Assembly (NCBI GenBank): GCA_033722555.1
Contig: JAWVYS010000049.1
Span: 1 to 19,971 of the forward strand
Direction of reading: 5' to 3'
DNA from: Brumimicrobium sp033722555
GTDB lineage: Bacteria > Bacteroidota > Bacteroidia > Flavobacteriales_D > Crocinitomicaceae
Length of the DNA stretch: 19,971 nucleotides
Below are positions 1 to 5,582 of the stretch, piece by piece. Numbering within the stretch: position 1 is the first letter of the stretch; every line of letters begins with the position of its first letter. Position numbers and translations under genes: made by a program. The notes under the pieces are model-generated. The model was not told the origin of the DNA. It made no database searches and worked only from the letters and a program-made list of their open reading frames with translations.

Positions 1-823
1 CACCAAGATGCGCTGCTCCTACGGCAATAAAAGCTTTTTCCTTTTTAATTATTTTTTTTATTTCCGGGATCCATTTTTGATTTCTCTGAATGAGGAAATC
101 CTGTTCAAAACTGTCCGTATTCATCGGAGAACTACTGATATAACTGTAAATTGTATCGATGTTCTGCGAAAGGTACGCATCAATAAGTTTATTCGTTTCT
201 TCGCTGCTTTCATCAACACTACGGAGGGAACTCATGACCATTTCAACCTGTTTTTCAACTGGAATAGAATCGAAAAGCGACATTTGCTCTTCAGCCGTTT
301 CAAGTCCAAGGACCGTAATTTCATGTTCTCTGGCTAATTTTTCCATACTTAACTCATACGAGGCCGGATTTTCTCCGAAAGATCTTTGCGTCATGAGTTG
401 CATCAGCGCGAAAGGTTTCATTTTTCCAAAAAGCGTTCTCATCTGCTGTTCGTCGTAACCCAGTTGTTCCTTTGCGAATGTAAAAATAGAATCCGCCTGC
501 TCCTCGGAGAAATAATCAAAGAGATTTCCCTCTTTGAGCATCAGTAATTCCATGCCCTTCATTTGCTCAGCTAATCCGCCTATTTCCATGACCAGGACCT
601 CAGAATTCTTTATCTTTTTTTGGAGTGATTCAGGAAAAAGAAAGCGATCCGTAGGAATGAGATGCATGGTGCCGAATAAATAGGAGGGAGACTTCACTTT
701 TTTACCTGTGATTTCCCATAATAAAGAAGAGGACGGTTCATTACTGAGTGTATCCTGACCAAAGTATATATTGGTAAAAAATATCGGGCAAATTGCCACT
801 AACATCAGGTGTAATAACTTCAT
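1..823 (-). CDS. TraB/GumN family secreted protein, C-terminus beyond window edge
   Basis: The reading frame is open from ATG at 823 to the window edge and gives 274 residues. Residues 1 to about 22 are a signal peptide (basic start, hydrophobic core, ending FG-Q), so the protein is exported. The family hallmarks are present: LLWEITGK followed by SPSYLFGTMHL (GTMH at residues 51-54), an RNxxW element near residues 240-243, and the second GxxH-type motif VGAAHLG at residues 268-274, just where the window stops. Homologues are about 290 residues, so only a short tail should be missing. The TraB/GumN fold is related to Tiki/EreA-type proteins and is suspected to include metal-dependent hydrolases or proteases, but the role in Bacteroidota is unknown. 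Its ATG overlaps the stop of the upstream methyltransferase gene (ATGA, 820-823), which suggests translational coupling at the end of an operon. The family call is firm; the function is open. Confidence 0.85.
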   Translation of the reverse strand, partial: MKLLHLMLVAICPIFFTNIYFGQDTLSNEPSSSLLWEITGKKVKSPSYLFGTMHLIPTDRFLFPESLQKKIKNSEVLVMEIGGLAEQMKGMELLMLKEGNLFDYFSEEQADSIFTFAKEQLGYDEQQMRTLFGKMKPFALMQLMTQRSFGENPASYELSMEKLAREHEITVLGLETAEEQMSLFDSIPVEKQVEMVMSSLRSVDESSEETNKLIDAYLSQNIDTIYSYISSSPMNTDSFEQDFLIQRNQKWIPEIKKIIKKEKAFIAVGAAHLG

Positions 824-1536
824 CCTTCTAAATTTTTTAAGGTTAACTCGGCAAGAAATGCCGCTTCTTCTTCGTACAGTATTTCCATATCCAAGCCGGC
901 ATTCCGGGCATGTTCAGATAATGTCTCCCCGTCAAGGTACAGCCAGTCAAACCAGTCGCTTTTACAATCCATGTATTCCATTTGGAAACGGAATTGACCG
1001 TAATAATTATTGTTTAAATCGATCCAGGTGGCGCCTTCTTCATCTTCGAAAAAATAACGGACATCGGTAGAATCACAGATTATCCGTCCACCCGGGTTCA
1101 ATAAATTTTTACAATGTACTAAAAATTCCGGCAAATTTTCGAGTGTTCCGGCAAGGCCTATGCCATTCATCAGGAGCAAAATAGTATCGAAGGATTCACC
1201 GTTGTAATTTAAGAACGAACGCTCTGTCGCATCTATTCCAAGGGATTGCATATGTTTAACTGCCAGGGGTGAGGTATCGATTGCCTTTACTTCCAGTCCG
1301 TTTTTCAGCAAATACAATGCATGTGGGCCGGCACCTGCTCCGACGTCAAGTACTCTTCCGGAGGCCCGCTTAAGCGCGATCTTCTCCATCTCGGGCATTT
1401 CCTTAAAACTACGGAAAAGATAGGGTACGGGGAGAATATCATCCTCTGACAGATCACAATGTACAACAATGCTTTCAGTGCTTTTTCCCTGACTGAAGTC
1501 CCGGATAGCCCGTCCGATGGGATCTTTATCAATCAT
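820..1536 (-). CDS. Class I SAM-dependent methyltransferase, substrate unknown
   Basis: A 238-residue soluble protein. Residues 62-70 (VLDVGAGAG) form the glycine-rich SAM-binding motif I, the acidic end of strand 2 is AIDTSP at about 85-90, and LNPGGRIICDSTDV at about 146-159 is the conserved post-motif region. This is the Rossmann-fold methyltransferase layout. The region after residue 160 is rich in aromatic and acidic residues and probably forms the substrate cap, but nothing in it names the substrate. The start ATG lies two bases after the stop of the upstream pRiA4b-like gene, and the stop overlaps the next ATG by four bases, so it is almost certainly co-transcribed with its neighbours. 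The fold assignment is confident; small molecule, protein and RNA all remain possible targets. Confidence 0.85.
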   Translation of the reverse strand: MIDKDPIGRAIRDFSQGKSTESIVVHCDLSEDDILPVPYLFRSFKEMPEMEKIALKRASGRVLDVGAGAGPHALYLLKNGLEVKAIDTSPLAVKHMQSLGIDATERSFLNYNGESFDTILLLMNGIGLAGTLENLPEFLVHCKNLLNPGGRIICDSTDVRYFFEDEEGATWIDLNNNYYGQFRFQMEYMDCKSDWFDWLYLDGETLSEHARNAGLDMEILYEEEAAFLAELTLKNLEG

Positions 1537-1538
1537 TT

Positions 1539-2096
1539 TCAGAAATCGTAATCATCGATGTTTTCAAAACTGTCAGAATCCAGGTCATCGTCGAAATCGT
1601 CGTAACCGAAGTCACTTGAATCATCGGATTTTTTTGTATCAAACCTCATGTTTTGAAGGGAATTCGTACCTTCTTTTCGCAGTTTATCAGGAATTTCACC
1701 TACCTTCATTACTACCTTCGGTGTGGAAATTTCCTCGGATAATATTTCCTGTAATTCTATCAGAAAGATCCACATATTGAGAAAATCATAAACGAGGATA
1801 AAACGTTGGTTGGGTGACTGGATCCTTTCCCGAATCATCAATTCAGACATTTGCTGAGGTACATCTTCTCCTTCTGAGGGGCCAAAGGTCATATCCATAA
1901 GACTGATCTCTTCACCTTTGTCCCATTCCGCATTACTCACAAAAAAGGAGGCCATTTGGTCATTTGGGAAGTCAAACGCTTCGAGTATTTCGGTATACAG
2001 TTTTTCGAAAGAGTTATCGTCGTTAATAACGATATCACAGAACACATCTCCCTCTTTGATACTGTCCAGCAATACTCTAAATTTCAGTCCGGGCAT
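1539..2096 (-). CDS. Plasmid pRiA4b ORF-3 / IS1096 passenger (TnpR-like) family protein
   Basis: A 185-residue protein that matches the pRiA4b ORF-3 family as I know it: an N-terminal strand (LKFRVLLDSI), a central FDFPNDQMASFFVSN segment at 41-55, and the signature YDFLNMWIFLIELQEI at 103-118, where family members carry a YDFGDxWxHxIxLE-like sequence. The last 30 residues are a strongly acidic Asp/Ser/Phe tail (about 157-185). Although named after mobile elements, homologues are common chromosomal genes in Bacteroidota, and no transposase or terminal repeats are seen here, so this looks like a resident gene. Its biochemical role is not known to me. It lies 38 bases after the cca stop and 2 bases before the methyltransferase start, in the middle of the cca operon. 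Confidence 0.8.
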   Translation of the reverse strand: MPGLKFRVLLDSIKEGDVFCDIVINDDNSFEKLYTEILEAFDFPNDQMASFFVSNAEWDKGEEISLMDMTFGPSEGEDVPQQMSELMIRERIQSPNQRFILVYDFLNMWIFLIELQEILSEEISTPKVVMKVGEIPDKLRKEGTNSLQNMRFDTKKSDDSSDFGYDDFDDDLDSDSFENIDDYDF

Positions 2097-2134
2097 ATTA
2101 ATTTTTTGTTTTATCTATTCAACAAATGAGTAAG

Positions 2135-3559
2135 TCAACTGTTTTGAGCAGTTTTTAATCCCAATTCCTTACCGATTTTAAGCATCAAATCATAGGCCGC
2201 ATCAAATTCATTGGGAATTTTTCCATCGAGTATGGCTTCTTTTATGTGCTGTTTTATTTCTCCTATTTCACTACAGGGCGATAAATTGAATGTATCCATA
2301 ATCAATTTTCCATCCACAGGGGGCTGAAAATTTCGTACCTGATCTTTTTCTTCAACACTTTTCAGTTTCTCTTCGACAATCTCAAAATTCTTTTTGAATT
2401 TTCGTACTTTGAATTCATTCTTCGAGGTAATGTCTGCATTGCACAGTTTCATGAGGTCTTCGATATCGTCTCCGGCTTCATGGAGCAATCTTCGTATGGC
2501 AGAATCAGTAACATCACCTTTTACCAGTGAGATAGGGCGGAGGTGAAGCCGAACCAATTTCTGAACATATTTCATTTTGTGATCGAGGGGAAGCTTTAGT
2601 CTCCTGAATATTCCCGGAACCATTCGTGCACCGAGGTCCTCATGCCCGTGGAATGTCCAACCAGCATTTTTATTGAACCGTTTTGTAGGAGGTTTCGCAA
2701 TGTCGTGCATAATGGCAGCCCATCTTAGCCAAAGGTTGTCAGAAACCGTCGCTACGTTATCGAGAACCTCAAGTGTATGATAAAAATTATCCTTGTGGGT
2801 TTTTCCTTCGATGGTTTCTACTCCGTGCAAAGCCACCATTTCAGGGAAAAATTCATTGAGGAGCTTGGTGGAAAACAATAATTTAAATCCCCTTGAGGGT
2901 ATAGGACTCAAAATGATCTTGTTCAATTCTTCAGATATTCTTTCTCCTGAAATTATTTTGAGTCGTTGTGCATTGTTCAGAATTGCATTGAGGCTATCCT
3001 TTTCAATCTTAAAGTCCAACTGAGAAGCGAAGCGTATCGCTCTCATCATGCGCAGGGGATCGTCGGAATAGGTTGTATCCGGATCCAGCGGCGTTTTGAT
3101 AATTCTGTTTTCCAGGTCACTTAAACCGTTGAAGGGATCCACGATATTTCCGTAGGATTCTTTCCTCAAGTCGAGTGCCAGGGCATTGATGGTGAAGTCT
3201 CTGCGTAGCTGATCGTCCTGTAAGGTACCGTTTTCCACCACCGGTTTTCGTGAATCACGGTTGTAGGATTCTTTCCGCGCACCTACAAACTCTACATCGA
3301 GTTCCTTATAATTGAAATGGGCCGTGCCAAAGGATTTAAAATAGGATACTTTCTTTACCTTGAGTTTTTCGGCAACTTTTTGTGCAAGTTCCATTCCACT
3401 GCCCACCACAACAATATCGATGTCCACGGATGGCCGTTGAAGAATAAGATCACGCACGTATCCACCAATCACATAGGCTTCCAGGTTATTTTCAGTGATG
3501 ATATCACGAGTTACCTTGAAGACCGGATGAGTGAGATATTCAGCGTAATTTTCCTTCAT
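2135..3559 (-). CDS. cca: CCA-adding tRNA nucleotidyltransferase with HD domain
   Basis: A 474-residue class II nucleotidyltransferase that adds or repairs the 3' CCA of tRNAs in the cytoplasm. Visible motifs in order are GGYVRD (32-37), the metal-binding DID (46-48), the long RRDFTINALALD motif (119-130), DDPLRMMRAIRFA (167-179, nucleotide recognition and neck), and a C-terminal HD phosphohydrolase domain with HD at 285-286 and FHGHED at 303-308. The HD domain could act on 2',3'-cyclic phosphates or phosphorylated CCA ends, as known for E. coli Cca. Single-enzyme CCA-adding cannot be told from the split A-/CC-adding types by motif reading alone. Start choice: ATG at 3559 is 8 bases downstream of a perfect TATATTTG promoter element. 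It heads a four-gene minus-strand series with the pRiA4b-like protein, methyltransferase and TraB genes. Confidence 0.92.
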   Translation of the reverse strand: MKENYAEYLTHPVFKVTRDIITENNLEAYVIGGYVRDLILQRPSVDIDIVVVGSGMELAQKVAEKLKVKKVSYFKSFGTAHFNYKELDVEFVGARKESYNRDSRKPVVENGTLQDDQLRRDFTINALALDLRKESYGNIVDPFNGLSDLENRIIKTPLDPDTTYSDDPLRMMRAIRFASQLDFKIEKDSLNAILNNAQRLKIISGERISEELNKIILSPIPSRGFKLLFSTKLLNEFFPEMVALHGVETIEGKTHKDNFYHTLEVLDNVATVSDNLWLRWAAIMHDIAKPPTKRFNKNAGWTFHGHEDLGARMVPGIFRRLKLPLDHKMKYVQKLVRLHLRPISLVKGDVTDSAIRRLLHEAGDDIEDLMKLCNADITSKNEFKVRKFKKNFEIVEEKLKSVEEKDQVRNFQPPVDGKLIMDTFNLSPCSEIGEIKQHIKEAILDGKIPNEFDAAYDLMLKIGKELGLKTAQNS

Positions 3560-3567
3560 TTGGGCTG

Positions 3568-3575
3568 CAAATATA
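3568..3575 (-). promoter_or_regulatory. Bacteroidota -7 promoter element upstream of cca
   Basis: The minus strand reads TATATTTG, an exact match to the Bacteroidota -7 consensus TAnnTTTG, ending 8 bases before the cca ATG. No TTG stands at the usual 19-21 base distance upstream, so the -33 half is weak or absent. If used, the mRNA leader would be only a few bases long. Confidence 0.5.
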
Positions 3576-3680
3576 AGGGTAGTTTATGGAAAAATAAAGG
3601 ATATTATTGTTTGCGGTTGTGGAAATGGTTGTCCAGAAGGAAATTTTGCAGAGGAGGAAGTTGGTTGTAAAGTGAAATAA

Positions 3681-3884
3681 AGTCGCAGCAGTATAACTCC
3701 AGCGGAACGGGTAAAAGTTGTTATGTTTAGTTCATTATCTAACCTTGCAGTGGTAGAAGAGGTAAGGCGCATTGGGGCAAATTCATTCGTTGATAAAATT
3801 TATCTTGAAATTTTAATTGATACTGTTATTCAGGTATATAATGAAGATTATTCGTATAATAAGTTTTTTCAGGCTGATAGTTAA
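3681..3884 (+). pseudogene. Response-regulator receiver (REC) domain fragment
   Basis: The frame is open for 67 codons after TAA at 3678-3680; an ATG at 3723 would give only 53 residues. The translation contains RVKVVMFSSLSN, a typical receiver-domain strand beta-4, then helix alpha-4 VVEEVRRIGAN, strand beta-5 SFVDK with the invariant lysine of receiver domains, and an alpha-5-like helix LEILIDTVIQVYNE. The first half of a receiver domain, with the acidic pocket and phosphorylated aspartate, is not found upstream in any plus-strand frame I checked, so this is best read as a 5'-truncated remnant. It ends at TAA 3882-3884 without an output domain. The similarity is by eye; a small unrelated orphan gene is the alternative. 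Confidence 0.4.
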
Positions 3885-4104
3885 CTTTTTCTTTCATTAC
3901 CATCATCGAATTAGATAATATAATGATTACTAATCTATAAATCAATTGCAAAAATAGTTAAGAACTTTTACAAGTGAAAAAATTTAATTTAAGTCGAAAT
4001 GAAAATTTTGTGGATTTTATTTTGTTCTTAATTGATTAATAGTTAGTTTTATTTTAGAAATATTGACTGCGCATAAAAATGTCTACTTAACTTAACTATT
4101 ATAA
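3885..4104. other. AT-rich intergenic stretch without recognisable features
   Basis: This very AT-rich stretch has stops in all frames. Short starts such as ATG at 3999 (10 codons, MKILWILFCS) resemble signal-peptide beginnings but end at once and could be chance. I see no convincing promoter, RNA gene or repeat. It lies between two coding remnants and is probably decayed sequence. Confidence 0.5.
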
Positions 4105-4485
4105 CAAATTCTATCTAACACACAAAACTTGCTGTGTTATTATACAGGAGTTTGTGAAGATCTGTTTGTTGAGTACGCACCTAGTTCTAAAAGCATGTTG
4201 AATGCATCTTCAAATGACACTGATATGACTATTAAAGAATCAGTTGATATAACGGTTATCCCCAATCCGAATAAAGGTGAATTTAGAGTTGAATTAAAGA
4301 AGGAAAAGGAGATACAGTCGATTCAAGTATTTGGTGTTGAAGGAAAAGATTTAGTTTTTGATAGTGAGAAAATTAATCCTTCAGTTTCGAAAATATCCTT
4401 AAAAGATTCCGCACGGGGAGTATACTGGATAAAAGTAACTACTAAAGACGGACAACAGTACTCATCTAAATTCGTGATAAAGTAA
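4105..4485 (+). pseudogene. Isolated T9SS type A C-terminal sorting domain, remnant of a secreted protein
   Basis: The frame opens after TAA at 4102-4104; the first usable start is TTG at 4129 and the first ATG is codon 23 of that reading. The final 80 residues are a classic type IX secretion sorting domain: ITVIPNPNKGEFRVEL (the PNPxxG motif), then IQVFGVEGK, then a GVYWIKV strand and a KFVIK end. Such domains sit at the C-terminus of large surface or secreted proteins, are recognised by the T9SS machinery and are then cleaved. Here no signal peptide and no passenger domain are present, so the product could not reach the periplasm for T9SS export. I read it as the 3' remnant of a deleted secreted-protein gene. 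Its presence implies that the genome encodes, or recently encoded, a T9SS. Confidence 0.75.
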
Positions 4486-4487
4486 AG

Positions 4488-4580
4488 TTGAAACTGATAA
4501 AGAACGTATTACTGTTAACATGTACGCTGCTTACGAGTGGCATACATGTTTTTGGTCAGTATGGTTTTCAGAGTGGTTAA
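4488..4580 (+). pseudogene. Orphan signal-peptide fragment, 5' remnant of an exported-protein gene
   Basis: A 30-codon frame begins with TTG two bases after the stop of the sorting-domain fragment and ends at TAA 4578-4580. It translates as KLIKN, then a hydrophobic core (VLLLTCTLLTSGIHV), then FGQ. This is a typical Bacteroidota Sec signal peptide with the common cut before Gln, followed by only YGFQSG and a stop. It looks like the start of a second exported-protein gene that was broken just after the signal sequence. TTG is the only start codon available in the frame, perhaps a mutated ATG. Expression is doubtful. Confidence 0.5.
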
Positions 4581-4664
4581 ATTCTAAAGGCCTACCGAGG
4601 ATACGACGATTTTATTGGATGCACCGGCCCGTGATCCGAAAAGAGTTTTGACCTCAGAAGTTCT

Positions 4665-5525
4665 TTACTTTTTAATCCACCCGTAAACAGGGCGATTCTT
4701 GAAGTTAAGGTGGTTAATCACCATGCTTTGTTCTTCAGCTATCCCATTGAGCATGAGTACGAAATACCAGTCTTCTTTTTCTCCGAGAATTTTATAGTAA
4801 GCACCTTTTTCGTAATGGATGATCGCATTGGTTTCAGAAAACCCTAGGAATGCATTTTTTTGTACTATTTCCGGTGACCAACGAAGTAATTTTCTTTCCT
4901 GAAGCTGATGATATTCTCCACTGAATTCGACCTTTTCAGGATAAAACGGTCCAACCATATCACCTGCGTCACGTCCGACAAAAAACTTGTCTTTTACGAC
5001 CGCATCCATTTTCAGGTAGCGTACTTTGATAATGTTATGGCTGGCACTTCTGCAGCACGGGTATTTATGTATAAATAATATGATCTCGGAAGTAAAAGGA
5101 TGTACCTGATACGCGAGTAAATTCCCATAGTCCGTATAGACACGCTCATTGCCTTGTCGTTTGAGGTCGTAGAGTTCAACATATGATTTTTCGTCCGAGA
5201 AGGAAGCCATTCCCTTGAAAAGAATCAAGGGCTTTTCGCCCGGCTTCAACGTTACTCTGAACCATTGATCACCCATAATTTCCCAGTACTGTTCGAAAGA
5301 ACTGTTAGGATCTGTAAAATCATGACTCAGGAGTTTCTTCTTGTAGAGTAGGGCAACGTCTTTTTGCAAATCTCCATCAGTAAAGAGTATCTTTTCGAAG
5401 TCTGTCTTTCCGTTGTTTACAAATATTTCCGAAGGTACATTCACCAGAGAAACGGTTGTTTGAGATGACACTATTTTTGTCACGAACAACACGAAAAAGG
5501 CAAGCAGCAAAGTATTTCTAAACAT
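4665..5525 (-). CDS. Secreted protein of unknown function with C-terminal SH3b-like segment
   Basis: A 286-residue protein with a clear signal peptide at residues 1-21 (hydrophobic core LLLAFFVLFV, cut near SS-Q). I do not recognise a named family. In the middle is a YPCCRSASHN segment at about 155-164 with adjacent cysteines 157 and 158. The last 50 residues contain AYYKILGEKEDWYFVLML and a final VYGWIKK, the pattern of bacterial SH3-type repeats (a tryptophan-containing strand followed by GW), which often bind cell-wall or protein ligands. It is probably periplasmic or surface-associated. The start is fixed by the signal peptide. The rho-independent terminator of clpC ends only about 8 bases before this ATG, so transcription must come from terminator read-through or from a promoter overlapping the clpC end. 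Confidence 0.75.
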   Translation of the reverse strand: MFRNTLLLAFFVLFVTKIVSSQTTVSLVNVPSEIFVNNGKTDFEKILFTDGDLQKDVALLYKKKLLSHDFTDPNSSFEQYWEIMGDQWFRVTLKPGEKPLILFKGMASFSDEKSYVELYDLKRQGNERVYTDYGNLLAYQVHPFTSEIILFIHKYPCCRSASHNIIKVRYLKMDAVVKDKFFVGRDAGDMVGPFYPEKVEFSGEYHQLQERKLLRWSPEIVQKNAFLGFSETNAIIHYEKGAYYKILGEKEDWYFVLMLNGIAEEQSMVINHLNFKNRPVYGWIKK

Positions 5526-5533
5526 AGATTTAT

Positions 5534-5563
5534 AAAAAAAAGGGAGTGAAATATCACTCCCTT
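5534..5563 (-). terminator. Rho-independent terminator of clpC
   Basis: On the minus strand a perfect 9-bp stem (5563-5555 with 5548-5540, reading AAGGGAGTG and its complement) encloses a 6-base loop and is followed by a run of eight T ending at 5534. It lies 19 bases after the clpC stop codon and directly in front of the next minus-strand gene. Confidence 0.85.
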
Positions 5564-5582
5564 GTCGGTTTTAAAATGAATT

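Noticed and set aside
3584..3772. 62-codon minus-strand frame upstream of cca
   Set aside because: The composition (many Thr/Ser/Pro runs) is not protein-like, and the better reading of the same DNA is the receiver-domain fragment on the plus strand.
4517..4550. 8-bp inverted repeat AACATGTA / TACATGTT
   Set aside because: The 18-base loop is long, there is no T tail, and it lies inside the signal-peptide fragment; no support as a terminator or operator.
3560..4660. Possible insertion sequence or integron remnant behind the gene fragments
   Set aside because: I found no transposase or integrase motif, terminal inverted repeats or target-site duplication.
4586..4679. Plus-strand frame reading PTEDTTILLDAPARDPKRV near the 3' end of the SH3b-like gene
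   Set aside because: Protein-like for about 25 residues, but not recognised, without a start codon, and partly opposite a real gene; too weak to list.
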